Part shown: piece by piece, positions 12,901-26,006 of the stretch
Layout: each line of letters starts with the position of its first letter
Numbering within the stretch: position 1 is the stretch's first letter
Translations under genes and position numbers: made by a program
Notes under the pieces: generated by a model
Seen by the model: the letters and a program-made list of their open reading frames with translations, nothing else
Told to the model about the DNA's origin: nothing
Database searches by the model: none
Source of the DNA: Anniella stebbinsi
Taxonomy: Eukaryota; Chordata; Lepidosauria; Squamata; Anniellidae
Direction: 5' to 3'
Length of the DNA stretch: 64,000 nucleotides
Assembly (NCBI GenBank): GCA_029215795.1
Contig: JARDYH010000004.1
Span: 219,721,517 to 219,785,516, forward strand

Positions 12901-13965
12901 AGGATTCATGTATGTTGCTTTTACTCCTTCGAGGAGGAAATAAATAAGTGAAAATAAATAAAAGTGACAATTTGATAGCCTTAATGCATTCTGTTATTGA
13001 TTGACTTTGATTAATTTAGTCAGCGTGGAGTACACATGTTTGTTATTTAGAGGGGATGTTTGCAGAATACCCATTGCCTTTATTTTATTTTATTTTATTT
13101 GTTTTGTTTTGTTTTTATTTTCAAAATCACTCTCATCTCTCATATACACCTTAGAAATAAGGAACTACAAGATTATCTAACAAATGCCATGCTATTGGGG
13201 GCTGAAACCACTTTTCACCTGCATTATTGCAATCAGATTTTGCATATGAAAATCTGGCAAGTTGTATCTACATATCAACCAAGAACTGAAATATTTCTTC
13301 CCCTCCATCAACTCGATCTGGAGACCTCCCGGGCGGGGGGAGGCCTTTCTTAAACCAGTTCTAATATTTTTCTCTTTGCTTTTCTCAGGTGTAATAGCTG
13401 CTGCCCAAAGTTGTAAGGAAAAGGCAAAAGTAGGACAGCTGTGCCCACAATTGTACAAACAGATGGAGGTGACATACGGGTCTCTTTGAATATATTTCCC
13501 TTAAGGTCTAAATTCTCCATGGTAGGTGACATGGTAGTTGTGAGGACTGACGGGCTACCGTGGTCAGTGCAGCTGAAAAAAGACACTAGCTGATGTCAAC
13601 AGAGTAAAAGGAAAGACAGCAGCAGCAAAATACATTTGGGACGGGAGGGAAGGAGATGACGTGCGCGCCAAACGGGCATTGATAGTTTCTAAAAGAAAAG
13701 TGCCCAATGCGTACCGATTCTCTTGGCAAAAGTGCATCATTAAAATACACAGGAGGAACAATATAAACATGCACACACAAATTAAGAGAAAAAGAATACA
13801 AGAAAATAAGAATCAGATTAAAATGAGGCTCTGGCGCCTCCAGATAAGCAAGTGCCAGTAGCCAAGCTGTATTATTTCCTGAGGGCCTGGCAGTTAGAAT
13901 CATCAAGTTGGAAGAGGGCTTGGAGATGGTCTACGTCCAGGGGTGGGGGACCTCTTTCAGCCCAA
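12901..13965. other. No gene seen; (TTTTA)n-like run
   Basis: A TTTTATTTTA run lies at 13078-13120. The remainder has no recognised repeat. Confidence 0.4.
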
Positions 13966-14420
13966 GATCATAAGAACATAAGACGAGCCCTGCTGGATCA
14001 GACCAAGGGTCCATCTAGTCCAGCACAGTGACCCACAAGCAGGACATGAGTGCAATAACACCCTCCCGCCTATATTCCCCAGCAACTGGTGTATGTAGGC
14101 TTACTACCTCGGATACTGGAAGTAGCACATAGCCATCATGACTAGTAGCCATTGATAGCCTTCTCCTCCAGGAATTCATCCAACCCCTTTTTAAAGCCAT
14201 CCAAATTGGTGGCCATCACCACATCTTGTGGTTGTGAATTCCATGATTTAACTGTGCTCCATGTGAAGAAGTTCTTACTTTTGTCTGTCCTGAATCTGCC
14301 ACCAATCAGCTTCATGGGATGACCCCTGCTTCTAGCGTTATGGCAGAGGGGGAAAATGCCTCCCTATCCACATTCTCCACACCATGCATCATTTTGTACA
14401 CAAAGACGTAAATTAAATTT
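13966..14420 (-). repeat. Vertebrate LINE 3'-end repeat, antisense
   Basis: ATAAGAACATAAGACGAGCC...CTGGATCAGACCAAGGGTC through AATTCCATGATTTAACTGTG. Same family as 6010-6420. Confidence 0.8.
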
Positions 14421-14520
14421 TGGAGAAGTTCTCAAAACCACATTCCATTGGTGGGCTGGGCCAAAGGTGAGAGGTGGGGCCAACATACCAAAAAATACTG
14501 GCATATTTTAGCTCAAAGCT

Positions 14521-14795
14521 CTTAAGAACATAAGAAGAGCCAGACTGGATCAGACCAACTTTTAGTCCAACATTCTGTGCACACGGTGGCCAACCAGTGG
14601 CCCATGGGGAAACTCACAAGCAGGACATGAGTGCAACAGCACCTTCTTGCCCATGTTCCACTGCTCAGCACTAGAACAATAAGGAGGGCTGGGACCATCA
14701 TACCATCCAGGTGTCTGGATGGCCACTGTCTTTTGCAGACAGAACGCCAGACTGGACTGACCTTTGGTCTGATCCAGCCATGCTCTTCTTATGAG
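14521..14795. repeat. LINE 3'-end repeat pieces, two orientations
   Basis: An antisense start (AAGAACATAAGAAGAGCC) is followed by a sense end (GGTCTGATCCAGCCATGC...CTTCTTATG), a rearranged pair. Confidence 0.65.
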
Positions 14796-14849
14796 AAATT
14801 TGTTTATTTGGGTAAAACCTTGTCAGCCATGTTGACAAATGCCATATTT

Positions 14850-14852
<3 letters not shown>

Positions 14853-14891
<39 letters not shown>

Positions 14892-15175
14892 CTCTCTATT
14901 TCTTCCTGTGCCAGCTTAGATTTGGGGTTTTGCGTTCTTTCGTGTGCCATTCACCGTCCTTGAGGAGCTGCACACTAAGGACTGTTCCATCCCACCAGGA
15001 GGCAAACCAATCTGTTCAACTGCAAATTAAAAAGTGCATAAAGGAGTTCCGTCGGCAGTTTTAACGAAACAGAAGTGCAGAATCTATCACTGGCAGCCTA
15101 TATATATATATATATATATATATAATCTCCATAGACCATTTTTTAAACAGACTTTGTGTGTGTGTGTGTGTGTTT
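14853..15175. repeat. Microsatellites (GA)n, (TA)n and (GT)n
   Basis: (GA)n 14853-14888, (TA)n 15101-15124 and (GT)n about 15155-15172, separated by non-repetitive DNA. Confidence 0.9.
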
Positions 15176-16240
15176 GTCTCTGCTGCTGATGTGCATTGCT
15201 GCCCACGGTGTAGTTCTCAGAGCCTCCTAATGCAACCCTCTCAAGTTTAACCTGAAGCTAGCTGGCCTGTTCCTGCGAGAGGTGCAATATGGGATGGAGA
15301 AGGAGAGAGACTGGGGGGGGGGGGGAGTTCCTTTTCTTTGCACTTGTGTGCGGCGTTGAATGTGAACCATCTGTGCCCCCAGCTGGAATGCTGGAGATGG
15401 TCTGGCACTTGAACCTCAGCATATTTACAGATCTAAACACAAATGGCTGTTGCCGGATTGTTTCATGATTCATTAGGCAGACAAGCTCTTCTCTCCCGCC
15501 AGCACAGCTGTTACAGAGCAAACCTTTGTCACTTAATAGGCCTGATTATTACTTTCCATCAAAGGTATTGATCTGTGTCAATTCTACTTAAGGGGGGGGG
15601 GGAGTTGGGGGTATAAGGAGTTAAAAAAGGAGGGGCACCCAAATGTGTCAAAGGATCAAGCAAGAGAATAGCCGGAGTGACATCCGGCAGGGCAAGCGGC
15701 GCTGGTCAGTACTTTTCATCTCCACGGGATGCACTGCATTCGTTTGCTGTGACAGTCGGACAGCCGTCCTGCTCCTAGAGACAAAACGTCATGCATGCAT
15801 GATGCAGCAATTTGGGGTCGGGGGGGGGGGGGTATGCACACATCACTCCAGCCAGCCACACAATACAGCCACAGATGGGATTGGGCAGCTGAACGATGCA
15901 AAGAGGGGCTTTAATTATTATTAATAATTTTTTTCGAGCTCAAAACAGCAAGCTGGACTTGGGGCAGGGGGAGTAATAAAAATGGGGGGGAACTAAAGTA
16001 TGAAATCAAAGGCAGAATGCAAGCATGTGTCGGTAGATTAATTTAAGATGGAGATGGATGGCGTAACACTTGGAGAGCGGTGGGGTCAGCTTGGAAATGC
16101 CCTCCTCACATTGAGTACAAATGTACCTTTCCTCTCCAAGGGCTGTCTCAGAAAAATATCACTTTGCAGGGTTGCAGTGAATGCCAGTTGTGGACAGCAC
16201 CAATTGTCTAACGCTCATAATGTCAACAAGGTTTCTCCTT
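15176..16240. other. No gene seen
   Basis: G-runs near 15315, 15593 and 15820. No coding or repeat pattern recognised. Confidence 0.4.
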
Positions 16241-16242
16241 CT

Positions 16243-16424
16243 CCCCTCTTTTGTATCTGGTCACTCAGAGGACAGAGCTCCTGCAGCTTTCACTGATGTG
16301 ATGAAGAGGGGATTTCACCAGGTGCTGCATGCATACAAAGGACACCTGCTGAAACTCCCTTTTCTATACAACTATTAAAGAAAGATACAGGAGCCCGGTC
16401 CTCCTTTCCATATGGTCACCCTAT
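16243..16424. repeat. hAT-type MITE, partial
   Basis: Right part of the family, ending CCATATGGTCACCCTA. Confidence 0.75.
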
Positions 16425-16539
16425 ATAAACTTTTTTTAAATCTGAACTCTCCCTTGGAAAGGCTGTTTGGGATGGTGGGATTTGGTGGGGAACTGATGGG
16501 AATGTAATGAGCAATTTCTGTACAGCTCTTAATTCATAG

Positions 16540-16795
16540 ACACATAAGAAGAGCCCTGCTGGATTAGACCAATGGCTCCTCTGGCCCACCATTCTGTTTC
16601 CAGAGTTGTTAACCTGATGCTCATGGGAAGTCCACTAGCAGGATATGTGTGCAACAGCACCCTGCTAGCCATGTTACCCAGCAACCAATGTATATAGGCA
16701 TACTGCCTCTGCTCCTGGAAGTAACATATAGGCATCATGACTAGTAACCATTGATAGCTTTTCCCTCACTATTCCCTCTTTAAAGCAGCAAGTTG
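16540..16795 (-). repeat. LINE 3'-end repeat, antisense
   Basis: ACATAAGAAGAGCCCTGCTG...ACCATTGATAGC. Confidence 0.75.
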
Positions 16796-16817
16796 GCTAG
16801 ATCTGCTGGAAATGTAG

Positions 16818-17027
16818 GCCAGATCTACACCAAGCAGGATATAGCGGCATGAAAGCGGTATATAAAAGGCAGGAGCCATACTATTGCTTTATAGCTGTAT
16901 TGAAGTACGCTGACAACTGTTGGGGCCCATTGACACATACCATATCCCGCTATATCCTGCTTAGTGTGGCTCCTGCCTTTTATATACCACTTTCATACCA
17001 CTATATCCTGCTTGGTGTAGATCTGGC
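16818..17027. repeat. MITE, complete (CCAGATCTACACCAAGCAGG family)
   Basis: Inverted ends CCAGATCTACACCAAGCAGG / CCTGCTTGGTGTAGATCTGG with a nearly palindromic body. Partial relatives at 1114, 20909, 26007 and 32412. Confidence 0.85.
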
Positions 17028-17730
17028 TATAGCTTAAACATGCACTGTGTGAAGACATACTTCCGTTGGTCTGTCCTTAAATCCCTCACCTCTAAGCCAA
17101 CTTTATGGCCACATATTTACAAAATTATCAGCCACTGAACATTTTGATTTGCCATTTATTTTGGTCTCTGCATGTCTGTTGTTATTCTCTTTGTGTCATT
17201 TCATTGGATTGATATATTTACTATGGTCATTAGCTGCCTTTAGGTCCCATTCACGATGAAAGGACAATGTGTGTGTGTTATTCCAAACCTTAATTTCGTA
17301 ATTCAGGCTTTATGTTATTTATCCTACATTGTGTATTAGTCAAACAAAAAGTTATTGTATGTTCCAGTCAGGTGTTTGATTGAAGTTTTGTTAAGGAGAC
17401 ACTGCTCTGAAAGGCGTAGCAACAAACTCAGGTTTCCTATCAAGTTGCCTTGTTCACATGTGAAACCCTCTCACGATCTGCCCACTCATGCCCGGGGATA
17501 CCTCTTTTTCACCATGGGAGTTCTGCCAGCAGAGGAGCTGCTGTGATGAACTTGGAAAAGGTGGGCCCCCTTCTCCACCCACCGTGCTCCCTCTCCATAG
17601 GCAGAGAAGGGGTTCTGCTTTATCCTATGGGTTTGGGATGCCACCCTAAGGGCCCTAGGATGAGACTCTAAATACCTTGGAAGCATTGACCTAGTTTGCA
17701 CAATTACAGGATAGTTAATAAACCCACTGG
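17028..17730. other. No gene seen
   Basis: AT-rich; no repeat recognised. Confidence 0.4.
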
Positions 17731-18089
17731 CTGAGTTCACACAACACACTAACCCAAGCATAGTGGTTGAGTGTGGGTTGTTGTTGAACCATGGGCTGTT
17801 GTTGAACCATGAGTTATCGTGTTGTCTGAATGCAGTGCATTTTCGTAGGGTGGCTTCTTAACCATGCAGTGTGGCTTGTTAACCACCCTGAACAACCCAA
17901 CAACAAACCATGGGTTCTCAAGGTAGCTTGTGTGAGAAAAATAAGCCACACTACATCATTAACAAGCCACCCTGCAGAAAATGTATTGGGTTCAGACAAC
18001 ACATTAACTCACAGTTCTACAAACAACCCATGGTTTGAAAACCCACACTCAAGCACTGAGTGTGGGTTAGCGTGTTGTGTGAACAGCCC
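17731..18089. repeat. Foldback MITE (TTCACACAACACACTAAC family), 359 bp
   Basis: Inverted ends TTCACACAACACACTAACCC / GGGTTAGCGTGTTGTGTGAA and inner AACCATGGG/CCCATGGTT repeats. Related to the pieces at 37812, 62718 and 33017. Confidence 0.8.
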
Positions 18090-19125
18090 CAGTGTGACTT
18101 ATTTTTCAGCTTGATTTACATAATTACCCTCACCAGCATGGGTAGGTGGGTGGGGTGGTTAACAAACCACTCAGAACTCATGGCCTATTTTAGGGCTGCT
18201 GGATGGTTTGTTAACCACCCCACTACCCACCTTGCTGGGTTTTGACATCACAACAAGCTTCGACAGCAAGAGTAATAACGTAAATCCAGCTGGCACGCAA
18301 TCAGCAAGGACCCTGTGATCGTGCAAACCGGGCTACTGTCTGTATTGAGATACTGAAATATTTTTCTCAATAGGATAATCAAGAGACAGCAGTAAAAGCA
18401 AATGAGTTAATCAGCTAAAAAGAACTTCAATTGGTTGAGAGCTCTTAAAAATACATTTCCTTTTCTTGCAATTTTTTTAAAATGGTTTTTATTTCATTAG
18501 GAGGCTTCTAAAATATTGTTCATTTGGGGGGTAATTTGCAATTGTCTAGATACAAGAGAATTCCCTTTACATAGCCTTTCATTATGCAAAACATCTAAAT
18601 TCTCTGTCTACCCCCATTGAAGGTCCATGCCATGTTAATCCTAGCAATTTTGTTTATCTGAATTCCTAATTGTCCAAATGTGTTGGGGTGTTCTACACAG
18701 TAAGTAATTATAGTTTTGCCACCTGACTGGTTTTAGTCTAGATGCCCGGAGCATTAACTTGCCTTCTTTTTCCCGCTGATCACCGCTTCAGCTGTAAACC
18801 ACTTTTGTTCTTTCGAAAGAAAAGTGGTATAAAATATTCCCCATCAAATGGCTCATGTAACATTATCCTGTGCTTCTGTGAGTCTGCCTGTCAGTCCACC
18901 TCTTGAACCATTTGGCCAGTTCAGGGGTGGAGGGGAGAAGTTATAAGATCTGCTGGTAGAGGGCATTTTGACTGGGCCTCCAAATGGACTCCCACCTTAA
19001 GAACTCCATAGAGGAAAGCACTGCTTTCCCCCCACTTAAGGAAACGCAAATGGCATTGTGATATCAGCAGCCATTACATCATTCCCTATTCTCATCTCAG
19101 GTCTATTTGCATGAATAGCAACTAA
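18090..19125. other. No gene seen; partial foldback repeat at its start
   Basis: 18130-18240 has inverted GTGGTTAACAAACCA / TGGTTTGTTAACCACC arms. The rest is AT-rich and unrecognised. Confidence 0.45.
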
Positions 19126-19470
19126 GGCTGCCTCTACAAGAGAGGTTTAAAGCTCTTTCAAGGCGCTTAAAAAAATTTACCTCTACAAGAATGGAGCGCA
19201 AATCGGGCGTAGAGGCGCGTTATCTCTCCGATTATGCACATTATCGAATGCACGTTAAATCGCGAGTTTTATTTTGCTCCAGCCGTTAAAGCGCATTTTG
19301 ACTAAGTGAACAAGCGCTTATGCGCATTAACTACTTGTAAAGCGCATTTTGGTCATCCGTTAATGCGCTTCACCGCCTCTCGTGCAGAGGTATTAGGTGT
19401 AAATGCGCTTCAGCGATTATGCGCATAATCGCCTAACCGGGCACAAAAGCAAATCCTTGTAGAGGGGACC
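19126..19470. repeat. MITE with TAA target repeat (Harbinger-like)
   Basis: Ends GGCTGCCTCTACAAG / CTTGTAGAGGGGACC are inverted with 12 of 15 matches, and TAA lies on both sides. The body is full of GCGCATTA / TAATGCGC words. A decayed relative may lie at 22990-24095. Confidence 0.6.
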
Positions 19471-19659
19471 TAACACACTGCTCTCTAAGGAAAGAGGGAA
19501 AGAACACACTGCCTAACAAGGCCTAGAAGCAAAGCTATTCTTTTGACATAGAGCTGAGTGACAAGGTAAGACAGCCTTCACCAACCTGGTGCCTTCCAGG
19601 TGTTTTGGACTACAACTCCCATCATTCCTAGCTAATGTGTAAGACTTGAGGGGAAAAGA

Positions 19660-20207
19660 GGCCCTTTCTACACCAGAGGGGTGTAGAGGGGCGGAAGGGC
19701 GGCGAACCTGGAAGTGCCTGCTTCCAGGTTTGTCGCCCTAATGCACACTATTTTGTGCGATGACCCGGGCTCCTCCCGGCTTGTCACACGTCGCGGGTGC
19801 CATTTTTTCCCCTTTCACCAGGGAGGAGCGCAGGAGCTCTCCTCCGCAAAATGTAAGTGGGAAAAAGTAACGTGCGCGTATGGGCACTTACCCACCCCCG
19901 TCCTCCCAGGGGTGGCAAAACGGGTGCCACCACCTCCCCTGCTGGGCACGGAACCGCACGGTTTGGCTCCATGCCCAATTTGCAATCGCGCTTACTCGCA
20001 AGTAAGCGTGGCTGTGCCCGGGATGGGCGGGCACATTCTTCCGCGGTCCCGGGTACTTCCCAGAACCGCGAGAAAATCGGGATTTTTCTGGTTTGTGTTT
20101 TCCCAGAAAAATCCTGTGCCTGCCTCCAGGACTCCCTGTGCGTCATTTGGACTCACAGGGAGCAGCCGGGGGCCAACCCAGGCCACAAGCCTGGTGTGGA
20201 AAGGGCC
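19660..20207. repeat. GC-rich MITE-like element with 17-bp inverted ends
   Basis: GGCCCTTTCTACACCAG and CTGGTGTGGAAAGGGCC are inverted with 16 of 17 matches. It accounts for the long open frames here, which show no protein family traits. Confidence 0.6.
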
Positions 20208-20621
20208 AGAGACACCAGTCTTCAAGGTCACAAAACCGGGCTGGGCAGCTCATAAACATGCTCAAGGGGATGGCTTACGCCTGGCCAGTCCACCAGTCAA
20301 TACAACCGCTTTGCCATTAGCGGCTTGCCATTAAGGGCCAGTTTTTAGTAGAAAGTTGTGGCACAAACCAAGTAAATAAATAAATAAGCACAGAGGAAGA
20401 GCCCATGATCTCCCTTGGCAATGCAGCATATCCAGGAGCTTTATGGCAGGCAGTGACACAGAATTGGCCATTTGGTATCACTTGCTTCCCTCAAGGCCAG
20501 AATTTCAGGTTGTGGTCTTAGTGTCTCAGTTCCCTTCTGAAGTCCCAAACCTGAGTTCCTCCAGATGTCTTGGACTACAACTCCCATCATCCCTGACCAC
20601 TGGCCTTGCTAGTTGGAGCTG

Positions 20622-21300
20622 ATAAGAACATAAGAAGAGCCATGCTGGATCAGACCAAGGGTCCATCTAGTCTAGTCTTCTGTTCACACAACGGCCCACA
20701 AGCTGCCCATGGGAAATATGGGAAGAGCATGGGGCAACAGCCGCCCCCTCCCACCCAAGTTCCCCAGCAACTGATGTACTTCGGTATGCAGCCTCCTTTA
20801 CTGGAGGTAATATATAGGCTTTGGAACTAGTAGCCATTGATAGTTTTATCCTCCAGGAATTTGCCCAATCCCTTTTTAAAGCCATCCAAATTGGTGGCCA
20901 TCGCTACAGCCAGATCTACACCAAGCAGGATATCACACTTTGAAAGCGGTTTGAAAACGGTATATGGAACGTGCCATGGGCCCCAGCAGTTGTCAGTGCA
21001 CTTCAAAAACGCTATAAAGCAGTAGCATGGATCCTGCCTAAATCTTGTGGTAGTGAATTCCATAGTTCAACTATGGGCTGTGTGAAGAAGGACTTCCTTT
21101 TAGCTGCCCTGAATCTCCCCCCCAATCAGCTTCATGGGGTGACCCCATTGGGTTGTAGTATTATGAGAGAGGGAGAAAACTATCTCCCTATCTACATTCT
21201 CCACACCACGCATCATTTTATGCATCTCTGTCATGTCTCCCCTTACTTGCCTAATGGGTGGTGTATTACAAAATATCTGGAAGGGGCTAATTTGAGGGAG
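20622..21300 (-). repeat. LINE 3'-end repeat, antisense, interrupted by a MITE
   Basis: AAGAACATAAGAAGAGCC to GCATCTCTGTCATGTCTCCC. A CCAGATCTACACCAAGCAGG MITE (about 20908-21038) splits the phrase GTGGCCATCGCTACA / ATCTTGTGGTAGTGAATTCC. Confidence 0.85.
20908..21038 (+). repeat. MITE inserted into LINE repeat
   Basis: Starts GCCAGATCTACACCAAGCAG, and its centre GGGCCCCAGCAGTTGTCAG matches the family. The right arm is short. Confidence 0.75.
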
Positions 21301-21383
21301 GCTGGCACAGAAAATAGTCTGGCCAGTGTGTAAACGTGTGTAAGTTCCAAACCACCTATGACCTGATATGGCGGACATCTTGC

Positions 21384-21670
21384 TAATAATAACAATAATA
21401 ATAATAATAATAATAATAATAGAAATACATCAAAATCTGATGCTATGTCCACAAGAATGTTTTCTCACAATAAACCTGTGAGGGAGAAAAACTAATATCC
21501 TAGGGTGTATCTTTCCCCCCGGAAAATGATGTTTTTAATTTAATTTTGGTTTCACGAACATATTACCATTTCCCCTCACAAACAGAATCCAATAGCCCAA
21601 GGACCAATGACATAGGGTTCATAGAGTCTCAGAATCATTCTCTCTCTCACACACACACACACACCACACA
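21384..21670. repeat. Microsatellites (AAT)n and (CT)n(CA)n
   Basis: (AAT)n at 21384-21421 and CT/CA at 21640-21670. Confidence 0.85.
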
Positions 21671-22389
21671 CACCTTCTTTTTCTGTCCCTTTCTGGTTAG
21701 GATTGAATGTTTTGAAGTGATTTATTAAACTTTTTTAAATGGCAAGTCTGAGGGACGCCTGACAGTGACATCGCCCAGTGCAACACCACAGCCTACAATG
21801 CATAATATTGCTAAATCTGCTGTAATGCTGGAAATTACCGCTCATTAACGTTGTAAGAAAGGGGTGATTAAACTAATAGTTACTGAGAGGCATTTGCGGT
21901 GACAGGAGGCAGTGATTAGAATAAACTGACTTCAATATACATTTAAGCTTGGGAATAATGGGATGTGGCAGGAAGCCAATAAGAGAACATGGCCCTCAGC
22001 TCAAATCAATGAATTACTCTCCCCCACCATTCCCCATCTTTACAGTGGGACATGGTAGTCTAATGAAAAATCAATAGCCCCCTGTAATTCCAAATTGTAC
22101 TCAATCGTTTGACCTGACAATTCCTGTTCTTTCTTTCTTTTTTCCTTCCCCCCCCCATCACACGCAATGGGTTCCCCCCCTTCCCTCCTCTCTCCCAGGA
22201 AGGACACAGTTCAGTTGTAAAGAGCAGTACTTCACAAGACATACAGGAAGAATCTGCCACCAGCTCAGGGCAATTTATCCTCACCACAAGAACGGAAATG
22301 AGATAACTCTACGGAGGAAATTCCACTGGGCCTAGGTGAAAGAAGGCCAGAGACAGAATAGAGGCCGGGACTTTCCTATCTGTAACGTA
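21671..22389. other. Repeat-free DNA, candidate conserved non-coding sequence
   Basis: 21740-22010 is complex, AT-rich and without recognised repeats or long frames. Conservation cannot be judged here. A C/T-rich run lies at 22128-22160. Confidence 0.35.
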
Positions 22390-22920
22390 GATGGTGGCCA
22401 GGTGTCCTAACTTACAGAGGACAGCCTTCTATTTTAGAGAGCTAGCAGAGGACAGTCCTCTGTTTGAAGAGGTGTCCAACAAGTCTGATTTAAGCCCAAA
22501 GAACCTGGAGAAGGGAGAGCAGCACGGACCTTGAAGTCGCTGATCAAAAAACGCACGTGGATGGCAGGTCCACCTTTTAATGTCAGAGAGCCACAGAGGT
22601 GAGAAAAGCCACAAAGATCGGAAAAGGAGATCCTAACTTTGTTCGGAGAAACTAGCTTTATCTTTATGCTGGTGCAGGAGATATCTCAGCGCTACCAGGG
22701 TAACATGAGAACACCCGGGATGCATGCTCTGCTTGCATGTATGCTAGGGTTAGTCACATCACCCCTGTGGTGAGAACATCAAAAGAGCCACGTTGAATCA
22801 GCCCAAGCATCCATCTAATCCAGCATTCAGTTCACACAGCAGCCAACCAGCTTTCAACCAGGAACCCACAAGCAGAACATGAGAGCAACAGCACCCTCCC
22901 ATCCTTTCCTCATGGTGGCC
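22390..22920. repeat. GAGGACAGTCCTC repeat copy and LINE 3' fragment
   Basis: 22390-22625 contains CAGAGGACAGTCCTCTG, also seen near 6480, 30460 and 32040. 22775-22920 is an antisense LINE fragment. Confidence 0.6.
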
Positions 22921-24497
22921 CCTACACAGTAGGGATGTCCCAAGGGGGAAGGTCTGTGGTCCTGGATCCCACTTCGGAATTTCAGGCTTCCTCTAGATAA
23001 TCGATTTACGCCTCCTTTACGGCTCATTACCGGTTTTACCTCTTTACGAACGAAGCTTAAATCAGGCGTGCAGGCGATTTTTATCCTCGTTAATGCGCAT
23101 TTTCGATTTCACATTAAATAGCGACTTCTAGTTTCCTTCGGTGTTACAGCACCTTATCTTAGTGTAAACAACTTCTGAGCATTCGCATTAACGGTGATAG
23201 TAGGCATACTTTGGTGGTGATGTCATGCATGAATAACTGCCCTTTGCTGGGAACACCTCCAAGTTGTTCTGTCTCCTCCCTCCCACTTCCTTCTTCTTCA
23301 TCCCTCAGGATGGAATCTCCAGGAATGGCTTACCTGAAAATAAAGTTTCTTTTAAATCCCCTACCGGAATATTTCTTTCATCGAGACGCGGGGCCAGATG
23401 GAGGTGGTTTCACAGGAAGCAAGGGGGTTGGAATAAGGTTGTGCGGATGATTAGTGATCCGCTCAGACAAATCGTCCCCTCCCTTGCTGGGTTCCTGATA
23501 TTGAGCTGCGTGTGTGTGCGCACGTGTATGTTGTAGATCACCAAAAAGACAAGTTATTACTGAGATACAACTGGAATATCTTTATTCTACAAATGCTGTT
23601 TAAAGGAGGGCAGAAGCCGATTGCAAAGGAAAGCGTGGCTGGAGGAATCAGAAAGGGGTGGGCAAGACATCCCGTAAGAGCCTGTCCAAAGCCATAGGCT
23701 TGCATTTCCATTTACTCCTGAGCAGTTGGGGGGGGACTACTACAAATGGTGATCGGGCACAAAAGAAGAGGTAAACCAGGTGACCAACAGCAGGTAACCC
23801 AGGTAACCAAAGGCGGGAGTTTCAGGTGGGCAGGGTTAACAAACAGCGGGAAACTGAGGGGGCAGTTCCACCAGGAAACAGGGTGGTGCTTTCGTCAACA
23901 TTTCTTCTTTCGAGCCTCGATCTATGCTTCATTTATAATGCAATTCTACGCATATAAACAACTTTAAAGCGCATTGTATAGAGCCCATCATTCGCTTCCA
24001 TGTCTCTCGTCTATAGGTAGTAGGTGTAAACTCAACTGTAGGCTAATGTGCATATTCAGAGAACCAGGAGTGACCTCTTCTAGAGGGGACCTCAGTTAGG
24101 AGGCTGATTCACCTCTGACTGCTCCAGGCAACCCCCACATTTCACAGAAAACCCAAAACTTCAGATGTCTCCCCATTGACAGTAATGAGGAAATCCATGG
24201 GCTATCACTTTTTTATGACATAGGTAAAGTACTCCCCAACCCTCTGAGAGACAGATAGGTGCAGGGTGTTAAATTCTAGGTGCTTTTAAAGATTCTTTGG
24301 GGAAGGAAAAAACTGGTCTTGCCATTTCTACCTCTCCTCCCAGAAGTTGTCTTGGGTGGCAGCACACGGTTTTCCAGGCTCCAGCTTTATCCTTGATGGA
24401 GTGGTCCGCACTTCCTTGAAATCTGAAAGAGTACAGTAATGTAGTGTTTGAGCACACTGCAAGGTTGTGGGTGTGGGTATGCATGTGTAACACAATG
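22921..24497. other. No gene seen; possible split MITE
   Basis: 22990-23200 and 23900-24095 both carry GCGCATT-type words and could be halves of a decayed copy of the 19126 family. Confidence 0.35.
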
Positions 24498-24713
24498 GCT
24501 CAATTCGGACGACACAATAAACAACTGGTGTGGGGGAAACAATCGTCAGTTGTTTTGACTATTGTGTCATCCGAATGCTGCCATAGTCAACTCAGCGCTG
24601 ATCCTCATCCACACCACAGTTGATTATTTATTACCATGTTGTGTGGGGAGTATCCCCTAGGGTTAGGGTTAGTCAACCCACCATTGACTATCGTGTCATC
24701 CGAATTGAGCCAA
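24498..24713. repeat. MITE (GGCTCAATTCGGACGACAC family)
   Basis: Inverted ends GGCTCAATTCGGACGACAC / ATCCGAATTGAGCC. Relatives at 26285 and 31290. Confidence 0.85.
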
Positions 24714-25348
24714 TCTCTATCACACACACAGCAACACAATGGTGCTTATTCCCAAGTGAATGTGCTCAGCATCAGGGCAGCAGAAGCAAACACCATTTTT
24801 TTCTTATAGTCATTACCACGCCCTGATCTATGTGAATGTAAAAGGAAAAACTGTGCATGCCCAGAGCTTCTCTCTCTCTCTCTCTCTCTCTCTGGCCATG
24901 TCTTCACCAGGGATTTATCCCGGGGTCATCCCTAGGTCGACCCTGTGCATCTAAATGACACACAAGGGATCCCAGGGGCAACTGGGGGCAACCTAGGGGT
25001 GATCCTGGGATAATCCCAGGATAGCAGAAACCTGGGATATCCCAATTTCCCCACCATCCTGGGTCCTAAAACGGGCACGGAGCCATGCAGGGTGGTTCTG
25101 TGCCCATGGGGGGAATATCTGCTATCCCCAGGATGGCAGGGGTGCAGGGGGGGAGTCCTACCTGTTTTACCTCGCTCCCAGCTCCTCCTGCATCTTTTTT
25201 TAAAAAATGGCGGCCGCAACTGCCGCAATGGCCCTGTTTGTTTCTAGGACGTCACACTTCCATTTGTATGCTGAGGGACAATCCTGAAAGCAGGTAACTC
25301 TGGGGTCACCCCCTCGCTCCCTCTACACCCTTAGGTGTAGAAAGCCCG

Positions 25349-25411
<63 letters not shown>

Positions 25412-26006
25412 CAGGGTTGCATTTTTGCTCTAACGTATCAGGAGTGTAGAATCAGTTGTAGGACACGTAATTGCTGGAGGTGTGGGAAAAGAGAAATGTT
25501 GCTGGTGTGTGTGCTTCACAACTGAAGCAATCCATTTGTCTCCATTAAGACCATTTGGTCCAGGCCAGGGTCCAAAATTACCTCACTGCGCCACCGACTG
25601 CGCTGGCAGAAATTCCCTCTTTTACCACACAAGGCAACAAAACAATGCCCTTATTGCGTCTCATCACCTCGCATTAGGCACTGTCTCTTCACTTCATTTC
25701 ACTTCTGTGTTCTAAAGGGAATGGTTTCGTTTCCCCTCTTTCAGTTTCCCCCTTATTCTTTTTTTTTTTTTTTAGAGCTCAAAATATTATCAACTTCTCC
25801 TCCTTTGGCTTGGGCACCGTCTCGTCGGCTCCAGGGCCTCTACTGCCTGAGGCAAACTTGGACTGCTTAACCAGCTTTGCAGGATGTTTTCGCTGCCTGA
25901 GGCATCCTCCTGTTCTCCCTGTACAAAAGAGAGGGCTGCTGCTCCCCCTCCCCAAATTTATTAGTACCACCTGCTAAACAGGAGCACTAAGCCAAAGAAC
26001 AAGGCA
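24714..26006. other. No gene seen; microsatellites
   Basis: (CT)n at 24870-24893, (CT)n(TA)n at 25358-25412 and a T-run at 25759-25774. 24900-25350 is GC-rich, MITE-like sequence. Confidence 0.45.

Noticed and set aside
19714..20334. 206-codon open frame in GC-rich DNA
   Set aside because: Lies mostly within a MITE-like element with inverted ends; overlapping frames are also open and no protein family is visible.
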